DNA from: JBBSOW01 sp038259365
GTDB taxonomy: Bacteria > Actinomycetota > Actinomycetes > Propionibacteriales > Propionibacteriaceae
Assembly: GCA_038259365.1 (NCBI GenBank)
Contig: JBBSOW010000153.1
Coordinates: 1 to 5,904, forward strand
Length of the DNA stretch: 5,904 nucleotides
Direction: 5' to 3'
Part shown: positions 1 to 5,686 of the stretch, in pieces
How the letters are laid out: every line of letters begins with the position of its first letter
Numbering within the stretch: the first letter of the stretch is position 1
The notes under the pieces: model-generated
What the model was told of the DNA's origin: nothing
The model's input: only the letters and a program-made list of their open reading frames with translations
The model's database searches: none
Program-made: the position numbers and the translations under genes

Positions 1-984
1 CAACCATTTGTGGATGAGGCTGGCGACGCGGGGCAGGAGCTGGCCGCCGAACGCGAGCGGGCACACGAGCTGGAGGCCCGGCGCCGCGAAGACGCGCAGC
101 GCGATCTGGAGCGGCGGCGGCGAGAGCTCGCCGCGGCCGAGCGGGCGGCCGAAGCGGCGAAGGCCGCCGCGGAGCGGGAGGCGGCGGAGCGGATCCGGAT
201 CGAGGAGCAACGTCGAAGCGAAGCGGCCGAGGCCGAGCGGCAAGAACTCAAGCGGCGCCGGGCCGAGCGGCTGCGTCGCCACGCCCACGAGGCCGCTGCC
301 CGAGTGCAGAGCCAGCGAGCCGAGCGGCGCGCCGAGATCACCGAGCTCGTCGAAACCGCCGAGCGCGAGGGCCAAGGCGAGGCCGAGGTGGCCAGGCTTC
401 GCCTCGAACTCGCCGACCTGGATCAAGCCGAACGCGACGCGGCCGCGGAGCTGCGCGACGCCCTGGCGGCAGCAGAGTCCCTAACATCGATTCCGCCCCC
501 TGCCTCCTCGGAAGCCGACGGACAAGCCGCAACTCCCGACCCGGTCAGCGAGCCGGCCGCGACAGACCGCGAGGAGCGGGCGCCAGCTCCCGCCGAGCCT
601 CACGAACCCCCTCCGGAGCCACCCGCCGTCGACCCGGCACAAGTAGCGCCTGAACAGGCAGAGCCCGAACAAGTAGCGCCTGAGCAGGCAGAGCCTGCAC
701 AAGTAGCGCCTGAACAAGCGGGAGCGAAGGCGTTAACCGACGATCTGGCCGAGGCGGAGAGCGCCCTGGCCCAGGCGCGCGGCGGCGGTAACCGCAAGGC
801 GACCCGGCAGGCCTGCGAGCGGCTGGTCGATCAGTTACGCCCGCGCGCCCAGGCCGACCCCGGGAGTTTTGGTCCGCGGCTGCGCGCGGAGTTGGAGGAA
901 CTCGCCGGGTTGCGTCTGCGCGGTGGCGACCTGTTCGGCTCCCGCGCCGCCATGAAGGAGGCGAGGGCCCTCGTGGCGAGATGA
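1..984 (+). CDS. Coiled-coil protein with Pro-rich repeat linker and TPR-like C-terminus (probably 5'-partial)
   Basis: The frame is open to the left edge. The first visible start is GTG at 10, but the nine bases before it hold no Shine-Dalgarno, so the gene probably begins outside the window. Counted from that GTG there are 324 residues. Residues 8-157 are almost uninterrupted Ala/Glu/Arg/Gln heptad-like sequence, which predicts a long charged coiled coil. Residues 158-240 form a Pro/Ala/Glu-rich disordered linker with three near-identical ten-residue repeats at 210-237 (AQVAPEQAEP type). Residues 241-324 are helical and end in a segment (DPGSFGPRLRAELEELAG, then GDLFGSRAAMKEARALVAR) resembling the degenerate TPR units of many actinobacterial proteins. 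No signal peptide or membrane segment is visible. This suggests a scaffold or protein-interaction role in the cytoplasm, but no specific function can be named. The stop at 982-984 lies right against a transporter fragment, so nothing downstream looks like a natural operon partner. Confidence 0.85.
   Translation, partial: QPFVDEAGDAGQELAAERERAHELEARRREDAQRDLERRRRELAAAERAAEAAKAAAEREAAERIRIEEQRRSEAAEAERQELKRRRAERLRRHAHEAAARVQSQRAERRAEITELVETAEREGQGEAEVARLRLELADLDQAERDAAAELRDALAAAESLTSIPPPASSEADGQAATPDPVSEPAATDREERAPAPAEPHEPPPEPPAVDPAQVAPEQAEPEQVAPEQAEPAQVAPEQAGAKALTDDLAEAESALAQARGGGNRKATRQACERLVDQLRPRAQADPGSFGPRLRAELEELAGLRLRGGDLFGSRAAMKEARALVAR
637..720 (+). repeat. In-frame 30-bp tandem repeat, about 2.8 copies
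   Basis: Units start at 637, 667 and 697. Each carries the core caagtagcgcctga followed by a Gln-Ala-(Glu-Pro) end, and encodes (A/E)QVAPEQAEP. The copies differ at only a few bases, which points to recent expansion or ongoing slippage. The repeat lies in the Pro-rich linker of the coiled-coil gene and keeps the frame, so copy-number change would only alter linker length. Confidence 0.9.
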
Positions 985-985
985 G

Positions 986-1195
986 GGGGTACCCACCATC
1001 GGCGTCACTGGCGTGGCGGGCGTGGTGACCGGGGCCGTCGCGCAGCGCCTGGGCAGCCTTAGGGTCGCGGCGTTGTGCCTGGTAACGGTGGCTGCGGCGC
1101 TGGCACTCCTCGGGGCGGCCATCGACTCCGTGGCCGCACTCATTGCCTCGGCGGGCATCTTCGGCGTGGGGTACATGACAGTCGTCCCGGCGCAG
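986..1195 (+). pseudogene. Internal fragment of an MFS transporter
   Basis: The frame-2 translation reads GVTGVAGVVTGAVAQRLG, then a hydrophobic helix (VAALCLVTVAAALALLGAA), a short polar turn, and a second hydrophobic helix ending IFGVGYMTVVPAQ. This pattern (Gly-rich helix, xxRLGxxR loop, two helices, FGxxYM) is typical of the second half of MFS permeases such as the YbfB/YjiJ (MFS_4) type. About 65 residues remain of a family usually near 400. There is no proper start: the only GTG, at 1013, falls inside the homologous stretch. After 1195 the frame runs into Pro/Ser-rich sequence unlike a transporter. The fragment abuts the stop of the coiled-coil gene, so it was probably left by a deletion or insertion rather than expressed as a small protein. 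MFS membership is my pattern judgement from one region. Confidence 0.55.
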
Positions 1196-1505
1196 TCCCC
1201 GGACTGTGGGCACACCAGATCTGTCCTATCCCCTGCCCCTCGCCAATGTTGAGGGTTCTCCCCTCCCCTCGGAATCCACCCAGATCTTGGGCAGTTCTTG
1301 AGCCGACGCTGATGTCAACCCGGGCCGACGTAAAGGCTGAACTGTCAATCTATTGGAGGTCGACCAATACGGCTACCAAGCCTGACAGACCACCGATCTC
1401 GGACCCACTGCCACGTCGGGGGACGTGACAGCACTCCAGATCGGACCGGGTTCAAGATCAGTTGTCACTCGTCGGGGGACGTGACAACACCGGCCCAGAA
1501 CCCTC
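1196..1505. other. Non-coding stretch with repeat remnants
   Basis: No reading frame here has convincing protein-like composition. GC is lower than in the flanking genes. The stretch contains the direct repeats and palindrome annotated separately and ends at the large hairpin. It may be the scar of an insertion sequence. No clear promoter was seen. Confidence 0.5.
1414..1486. repeat. Two 17-bp direct repeats, the second inside an interrupted palindrome
   Basis: The sequence cgtcgggggacgtgaca occurs at 1414-1430 and again at 1470-1486, 56 bp apart and identical. The second copy sits within a palindrome whose outer arms are gttgtcac (1461-1468) and gtgacaac (1481-1488). The first copy has its own acgtc/gacgt arms (1413-1417 and 1422-1426). 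Read on the minus strand each repeat begins TGTCAC. Ends starting TGT and closing ACA, with a TGTCAC/GTGACA pairing, recall termini of IS481/IS3-type insertion sequences, so these may be leftover IS ends. They could equally be a regulator's operator pair. No transposase is present. Confidence 0.6.
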
Positions 1506-1550
1506 GCCGGTTCCTGGCCCACACCAAGTGGGCCAGGAACCGGCCCTTTT
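1506..1550 (+). terminator. Strong rho-independent-type hairpin
   Basis: Arms 1506-1522 and 1528-1544 are perfectly complementary over 17 bp, with a five-base loop (accaa), and are followed by ccctttt on the plus strand. There is no T run on the minus-strand side, so it would mainly stop plus-strand transcription. No intact plus-strand gene lies just upstream, which suggests it belonged to a lost gene or mobile element or that it shields the region from read-through. Confidence 0.6.
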
Positions 1551-1659
1551 GGCTTTACCGACGTGCCGTTCAGATGGGCTGTTGTGTCCACGCATCGTCC
1601 ACGCGATCCGCGCGCCGCTGACCGGTGTCTTGGTGCCTAACACGTTATTGATCCAGGCT

Positions 1660-1875
1660 CTACCTCGGCATCTTCCATGGGTAATCGCCGGGATGCCGAC
1701 TCGCCCACGAGTGCCCGCTACATGTCGAGCTAGGGTCCTCCGGCGGCCCCCACCAAGGCCAGCGGTCTTCGCACCAGTTCTCACCTGTGAGCATGCCCAT
1801 GACGACGATGAAGCCGACGAGCGCGATGCACGCGACAAGCCCCAACGTCAGCCCGATATAAAATTTCCTGGTCAC
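1660..1875 (-). CDS. Small Trp-rich single-pass membrane protein (hypothetical)
   Basis: The protein has 71 residues and begins with GTG (MTRKFYIG...). Residues 6-29 form one hydrophobic helix, preceded by Arg3 and Lys4, so the inside-positive rule puts the N-terminus in the cytoplasm and the tail outside. The helix is either an anchor or an uncleaved signal. The 40-residue tail is striking: six Trp (34, 39, 41, 42, 57, 67), many Pro and Gly, and two Cys (35 and 52) that could form a disulfide outside the cell. The Shine-Dalgarno is weak (tagggtgcgacc before GTG). It is the only frame in 1550-2500 that reads like a real protein. The last ~20 residues (GHSWASRHPGDYPWKMPR) look less constrained, so a frameshift near the end is possible. 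I do not recognise a family. Confidence 0.5.
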   Translation of the reverse strand: MTRKFYIGLTLGLVACIALVGFIVVMGMLTGENWCEDRWPWWGPPEDPSSTCSGHSWASRHPGDYPWKMPR

Positions 1876-2079
1876 GGTCGCACCCTACGCCGAGTCGCTG
1901 ATGGGGTAAGCACTTTGCACGACATCGCCGTACCCACTCCACAGCAACCGCTCATTGCTGTTGGGAGCAGGACCAGACCGGTCATCCACGAGGGCAGCAG
2001 TGGGTGACGTCCCTGCCCGGCAAGCTGTCCAAAATCTCACCGTGCACAAATCAAACCAGCACAGTGGGGTCGAATGGGG

Positions 2080-2109
2080 TTGTCATTATCAAACGCCCAT
2101 ACATAGATT
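2080..2109 (+). promoter_or_regulatory. Possible sigma-70-type promoter
   Basis: TTGTCA at 2080-2085 and TAGATT at 2104-2109 are separated by 18 bp, in an AT-richer patch. The -10 fits the actinobacterial TAnnnT pattern. It points toward the gene at 2625 but lies over 500 bp upstream, so the link is weak and a chance match is quite possible. Confidence 0.2.
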
Positions 2110-2397
2110 CAATCGCCGCCGACCATCAGATGCCTTGAATCAGAGACTCACGAACAAAGCTCCGCGGATCGAGGCTCAGCTCAGTGCGCGCCGAGCAGAC
2201 CTGCAATCGCAGCGCACGGCGCAGACCCGCCCTCAACGGAACACTGGCTCACTCACCACCGGAACAGTGGCTCTCCCCGAGCGCAATATCCACCCTGGCT
2301 CAGGGTTTTGAACCCGGATTCGAACGCCGTCGACACACCCCGACCTGGGTAAGAGCCGAGGCAGAGGAGGGGACCTGGAGGACGCGCGCTCGCGGGG

Positions 2398-2428
2398 TGC
2401 GTGCGAGGACCGGAGGCCGGTCCACGCA
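2398..2428. repeat. Bulged 12-bp stem-loop
   Basis: Inner arms ggaccgg (2407-2413) and ccggtcc (2417-2423) enclose the loop agg. Outer arms tgcgt (2398-2402) and acgca (2424-2428) extend the stem across a four-base bulge (gcga). There is no T run, so it is not a typical terminator. It could be a structured leader or an operator upstream of the gene at 2625. Confidence 0.4.
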
Positions 2429-2611
2429 TCCTTCGGTTCAAGCGATTGGGGGTGCCGGTTAGCAGCCCCGGACGCCCGACCCGAGCCCACACCGTTCCCG
2501 CTCCTTCAATCGCTCCAGTTCAACGACCACGAACCGAAAGCGTTTGAGCAACGCGGACGTATCCTCGAACGCGACCTCGGAGAAGAGTAGATTGAGCAAT
2601 CTGGCGATCCC

Positions 2612-2619
2612 AAAGGAGG
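2612..2619 (+). promoter_or_regulatory. Ribosome binding site deciding the start at 2625
   Basis: aaaggagg lies five bases before TTG 2625. It is the best Shine-Dalgarno match in the window and argues against the longer TTG 2544 reading, although the same bases could instead simply encode Lys-Glu-Ala inside a longer protein. Confidence 0.55.
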
Positions 2620-2624
2620 CTGAC

Positions 2625-3068
2625 TTGCCCAAAGTGCGAGAACTGCGAGTCATCCATACCACCTCGAAAAGGACAGACGCGGACACCGATAACTTTTTCG
2701 CCATTTGGATGCGGGACGGGTTGGGAAACTGGCATCGGTTCACGTTTCCGCGCCTGCCTTATGATGCAAGAGAACGCGGACGGACGGACGAGTTCAGCGT
2801 TGCCATCAATAACGTAGACATTCTGTGGCAAACGCTTGCAGGATCCCACCTGGCCCTACAAACAACGAGCCAAGACGCGTGGCTTCCTCAGACCATGTGG
2901 GTGCTGGCTCGAAGCGACGAGAACCTTTGGCGCCTTGTGGTCGCCATCCCAAACTGGCCAACGGACCAGTGGTTCAGCACCCAGGCGTCGGACGATAACG
3001 GCGAGGCCAAGCCTGCCTGGAGCTTCGACACCATCAACCCCAATCCGTCACCCCCTCTTGGGAATTAG
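2625..3068 (+). CDS. Trp-rich beta-sandwich-like protein, PLAT-like pattern (hypothetical)
   Basis: I chose TTG at 2625 because aaaggagg (2612-2619) sits five bases upstream, a near-perfect ribosome binding site. This gives 147 residues starting MPKVRELRVIHTT. In-frame upstream starts at TTG 2592 (ggagaagag ahead) and TTG 2544 would add 11 or 27 polar residues of no evident domain. The protein has nine Trp (28, 36, 68, 86, 92, 102, 111, 116, 132), no signal peptide and no membrane segment. Alternating beta-type segments with an early RVIHTTS strand, ADTDNFFAIWM, then FPRLPYDARERGRTDEFSV resemble PLAT/LH2 layouts (strand, acidic-polar turn, strand, ERGxTDxF), which usually bind lipid, Ca2+ or partner proteins. 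The similarity is loose and a lectin-like or novel fold is just as possible. Codon use is less GC-biased than in the first gene, hinting at separate ancestry. It stands alone, with no close partner on its strand. Confidence 0.75.
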   Translation: MPKVRELRVIHTTSKRTDADTDNFFAIWMRDGLGNWHRFTFPRLPYDARERGRTDEFSVAINNVDILWQTLAGSHLALQTTSQDAWLPQTMWVLARSDENLWRLVVAIPNWPTDQWFSTQASDDNGEAKPAWSFDTINPNPSPPLGN

Positions 3069-3368
3069 TGCGCAGGTCCCCGACTGACACTCTCCGACGG
3101 TCCATTGGAGAGAGTGGCTCCCCGGCTCCCGGGCTCACTGGCACGACCCAGAGCGAGCGGAGAGTCGCCGTCGCTGGCTCGGTTTGGATCCGCAGGAGTA
3201 GTCTCTGCGGGCAGCTGAGGGCTATCGTCCCGCTTTGGCACTTGGAATAAGAGGGGGTGCTCAGCGTACCGAAACCTGATCGAAAGAGGTAAAGCTCGGG
3301 AGTACAGCAGCGATCTCCTTGTCTTTCATCACCCGGTCGAACGCTTGCTCAACCACCGACAATCGGGG
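3069..3368. other. Intergenic region with a possible minus-strand peptide remnant
   Basis: No plus-strand gene is supported. A ctctcc/ggagag inverted repeat at 3090-3112 follows the stop at 3068 but lacks a T run. On the minus strand, 3356 down to 3261 reads as 31 residues from a GTG (VVEQAFDRVMKDKEIAAVLP, then SFTSFDQVSVR and stop). The composition is protein-like. It could be the C-terminal scrap of a lost gene or a tiny ORF, and no Shine-Dalgarno is evident. Confidence 0.35.
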
Positions 3369-3548
3369 CTAGTCCCGTGTCTCGGTGGGCAGATGGTCTG
3401 GGCACCAGGTGAGGTAGGCCCGGTCGGTTTCACCGCGGAACCCACCGACACCGTGCTGGCCGGCGACGTCGCCGGGGCAGTGACCTGATCCCAGTGGCGG
3501 CCCATGTCACCGATGAGGTCGAGAATCTGCTGACGAGCCGGTCCAAGC
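3369..3548 (-). pseudogene. Minus-strand C-terminal remnant of an unknown protein, frameshifted
   Basis: From about 3548 downward one minus-strand frame reads ARQQILDLIGDMGRHWDQVT. After Ala-Pro (3473-3478) sensible protein continues in another frame as DVAGQHGVGGFRGETDRAYL, then TWCPDHLPTETRD, and stops at 3369-3371. Joining the two needs one added base, or two removed, near 3471-3472. Both halves are rich in well-formed residues (Trp, His, Gly, Asp), unlike the other frames here. No start is found because the sequence runs into the macro-domain gene on the opposite strand at about 3520-3548. I do not recognise the family. The exact upstream limit is uncertain, since the overlapping bases could belong to the plus-strand macro gene. 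Confidence 0.4.
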
Positions 3549-4016
3549 GCTCGTGAACCCGTGGAACCGCAATATGATCCCGCGGTTCCTGCTGTGGCCC
3601 CAAGGGATGAGCGGTGCGTTGAAGAAACAGACCAGGGCCTGGCCCGGCGAGAACTCGCCCGCCACGACCGGATGGCCCTCGACGAGGCGGTCGTCACCGG
3701 AACAGGAGACCTTCGGGGCCCGGCCTACCTCATCCACGTGGCCGGGCCGAACCTACGCTGGAAAGCCACTCCAAAGGGTGTGGCCGCGTGCGCTCTCCAT
3801 GCCGTCGTCGTCGCCGCCCAGCTCGGCGTCACGTCGATGGCGATTCCGCTCATCGGCGCCGGCACGGGAGGGCTCAGCGCACACGACTCTCGCGCCGCGA
3901 TCGCCAAAGCCCTCGACGAACTCCTCACCACCACCGCCGGCGTTGACGCCGTGATGGACGTGCTGGTCCTCACCCCCCAGCGGATTACCCGCTCCCAGGT
4001 TAGGTCGACGTCGTGA
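3517..4016 (+). pseudogene. Macro-domain protein, N-terminally truncated and frameshifted
   Basis: Macro domains bind ADP-ribose and often remove ADP-ribose or O-acetyl groups. The first part lies in the frame 3517-3633: ADEPVQALVNPWNRNMIPRF, then LLWPQGMSGALKKQT. NPWNRN takes the place of the usual NAAN binding motif and QGMSGAL is the first phosphate loop. The rest lies in another frame, 3636-4016: RRELARHDRMALDEAVVTGTG, AYLIHVAGP, AIPLIGAGTGGL (second phosphate loop), and ends in VLVLTPQRITR plus a short tail. One missing base at about 3634-3635 would join the halves in correct register. The shorter frame alone, from 3561, lacks the first loop and the Asn motif, so it should not bind ADP-ribose. 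The usual first strand (xxGDLxxxxVDA) is absent or mutated: a stop lies at 3514-3516. A second indel at about 3530 joining VTDEVENLLT is conceivable. Family assignment is strong; loss of function is likely unless the indel is an assembly error. Confidence 0.75.
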
Positions 4017-4100
4017 GCGCTGGTGGCCGCCGGTGTGTGTGGTGCGGGGCGCCGGGCGAACTTCAAGGAGCACGTCTACCCGAAGTGGCTACGTAAGTAG
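4013..4100 (+). pseudogene. N-terminal remnant of a CxxC...EHVxPxWL (HNH_5-like) protein
   Basis: GTG at 4013-4015 overlaps the macro gene's TGA by the GTGA arrangement typical of translationally coupled genes. It reads MSAGGRRCVWCGAP. Dropping one G in the ggg at 4054-4056 then continues as ANFKEHVYPKWLRK before TAG at 4098-4100. A CxxCG pair followed by KEHVxPxWL is the opening of small zinc-binding HNH-type nuclease-like families (HNH_5 resembles this). Without the correction the frame ends at 4096 after 27 residues and loses the EHV motif. No convincing continuation follows the TAG, so at least the catalytic C-terminal part is missing. Function is therefore inferred for the ancestor only. 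The coupling suggests the macro-domain gene and this gene once formed one operon. Confidence 0.45.
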
Positions 4101-4246
4101 CTCCGCCCAGGCCAGAATCTGGCCAAGCGCAAGGGTCGCAGAAAGTGCGCTCGCTCCACGGCGCGCTGGACGATACAGTAGAGTTGAGCGCCCTGGAGAC
4201 GCCCTGATCGGGGCGCTAGGCCAACGTCAAGCGTTGCAGTTTCGAA
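4101..4246. other. Leader of the LQRxAGN gene with small hairpins
   Basis: No gene is recognised. Short inverted repeats cgccc/gggcg (4200-4215) and caacg/cgttg (4222-4236) sit just before the next gene. TACAGT at 4174-4179 fits a -10 TAnnnT but has no -35 partner. Confidence 0.35.
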
Positions 4247-5686
4247 GTGCAGAACTGGGGGTTGAACGTGCGGGACCGGCCCCCTCATACCGCGAGCAAT
4301 CCAATCCCGCGGGAACCACCTGGTGCCCACAGGGGCGCGGATAGGCGCGCGCCGCAAAATCCACTTCGAGTCGGGCCGGAACAGCTCATGGGGTTGCAGC
4401 GCGCCGCTGGGAACCGAGCCGTAGGGCACCTGATCGGGAAGCGCGATCGGGCGCCAGGCCCCGTGGTCGTCATGCTCCTCGGGGGGCCACCAAAGGTTGC
4501 TGAAGCCCCAACATACACAGCCCGCACGACCCGCCTCGTGCCGCTCTACCGCTTCAGCGGCAGCAGGAGGCGGAAGGTGACTGTGGGTTCCGAGTCCTAC
4601 GCCGCAGTTGCGGGCGGTTCTGACGTCTCACTACTCGATACACATCCCGACCGGCCCAACCTCATCGAGGTTTCCGCCCCGATCGTCGAGGTGAACACGC
4701 GGACCGGGAAGGCGGGCACGAGCACTCAGACCGCCAGCGGCTGGATCGACCGGGGCGCGACCAATCTCGCTGTCGGGCGCCCAGCCTCGACGGAGAATGA
4801 TCGCTTCGCCCAGGACCTCGACGACATGCTGGACGCTGACATTCTGCCCAACATCGACCGCTGGCTGGAGGGAGCTGCGGCGCAAGGACGCGCCTATACG
4901 CTCGCGTACGAGCGGTTCGCAGACACTGTCAAGGGAGCGGCAGCCGACGAACAGGCCAGGCTGGCGTGGTGGGCAGCGGGATTGACAGCAGTCAGTGCAG
5001 GATCGCTCGGTTTCCTTGGAGACCTTGTACTTGCTGGGAGACCCGTGTCCGCAATCATGGGATCTTTCGAGGACGCGATACAGGCTGCGGTCGGCGAGGG
5101 AATCGACATCGGCCAGGCTGCACTGACGTCGTCCGTGAGCGTTCCCTTACTGCCTTCGCTGTACGGCAGCAAGCTTCGAAGCGGACTCATCGGACTTCGT
5201 CGAGATATCCGCGGCCACGTGGGCACAACGAAGGCAGCGATCCGCCGATCGGCGAAGCGCGTTGATCGGGCTACTGCGCTCGTTCAGATCTACCGATACT
5301 GGGACATGGCTCGGGCAAGTCGACCGCCGACCTCAACCAACGAGGATGAAGAAGCGATGGCCGTCGAGTTAGAGAAGACTTTCTGGCAACGGTACATCTT
5401 GGAGGAACTGACCACGCAGGCTGAGCAACTGTACGGCCACAAGAAGGGGCTTGGAATGCGAACTTTTCATCATCCCGAAGACTCGGTCCAGAAGAAGCTA
5501 GATCAATTGGGGATCTCCGACCAAGCCGGGATCTCAGAGTGGGACAGCTGGTACCAATTGACTGACACGAAAGGGCCGCGCGACCGCAAGGATCCGAGCG
5601 GCAAGACGTATCGAACCAGCGGATCACCATGGACCGAGAAGCTCCACCATTGGGCGCTCGGACACCGCCCTCGGCAGTTCTCTTAG
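4247..5686 (+). CDS. Candidate eCIS-associated cargo/effector protein with LQRxAGNxAV motif
   Basis: The 479 residues are counted from GTG 4247. The frame is closed upstream by TAG at 4217. GTG 4268 has ggggg six bases before it and may be the true start (seven residues shorter). Residues 1-46 are Pro/Arg-rich and disordered. Residues 47-63 are LMGLQRAAGNRAVGHLI, the LQRxAGNxAVxxL signature that recurs near the N-terminus of DUF4157 (eCIS_core) and other proteins encoded with extracellular contractile injection systems, where it is thought to mark cargo. No DUF4157 zinc motif (HExxH) follows. Residues 90-180 look beta-rich; 183-240 are helical. Residues 241-268 (WWAAGLTAVSAGSLGFLGDL...) and 285-317 are hydrophobic or amphipathic and could insert into membranes. 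Residues 318-400 are basic or charged helices and 400-479 are polar, ending HHWALGHRPRQFS. There is no Sec signal. No known toxin domain is recognised. It is intact but flanked by broken genes, and an open, protein-like extension follows its TAG. Confidence 0.8.
   Translation: MQNWGLNVRDRPPHTASNPIPREPPGAHRGADRRAPQNPLRVGPEQLMGLQRAAGNRAVGHLIGKRDRAPGPVVVMLLGGPPKVAEAPTYTARTTRLVPLYRFSGSRRRKVTVGSESYAAVAGGSDVSLLDTHPDRPNLIEVSAPIVEVNTRTGKAGTSTQTASGWIDRGATNLAVGRPASTENDRFAQDLDDMLDADILPNIDRWLEGAAAQGRAYTLAYERFADTVKGAAADEQARLAWWAAGLTAVSAGSLGFLGDLVLAGRPVSAIMGSFEDAIQAAVGEGIDIGQAALTSSVSVPLLPSLYGSKLRSGLIGLRRDIRGHVGTTKAAIRRSAKRVDRATALVQIYRYWDMARASRPPTSTNEDEEAMAVELEKTFWQRYILEELTTQAEQLYGHKKGLGMRTFHHPEDSVQKKLDQLGISDQAGISEWDSWYQLTDTKGPRDRKDPSGKTYRTSGSPWTEKLHHWALGHRPRQFS

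Larger units (their letters stand above)
1876..2624. other. Long intergenic stretch without a convincing gene
   Basis: The open frames here on both strands have random-looking composition, with no recognisable motifs. Features seen: a 7-bp inverted repeat acagcaa/ttgctgt at 1941-1961, a relatively AT-rich patch at about 2030-2160 with a possible promoter, a small accctg/cagggt hairpin followed by tttt at 2292-2309, and a stronger hairpin at 2398-2428. It may hold decayed genes beyond recognition or the upstream control region of the gene at 2625. Confidence 0.5.

Noticed and set aside
8..484. Plus-strand 158-residue open frame
   Set aside because: It is an out-of-frame shadow of the coiled-coil gene, rich in Arg/Pro/Ser with no domain sense.
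545..1213. Minus-strand 222-residue open frame
   Set aside because: Antisense to the coiled-coil gene and MFS fragment; the Leu/Val-rich repeat in it is only the reverse reading of the tandem repeat.
1462..2007. Plus-strand 181-residue open frame
   Set aside because: It runs straight through the perfect terminator hairpin and opposite the more credible small membrane protein; its composition is random-looking.
2310..2326. tRNA T-arm-like string gaacccggattcgaacg
   Set aside because: It looks like the reverse of a T-arm, but the 5-bp T stem does not pair on either strand and no acceptor, D or anticodon arms can be built around it.
3090..3112. Terminator after the Trp-rich gene
   Set aside because: The 6-bp stem has an 11-base loop and no T run, too weak to call.
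3068..3250. Plus-strand 60-residue frame right after the Trp-rich gene
   Set aside because: No Shine-Dalgarno and Ser/Arg-rich composition; it is probably chance.
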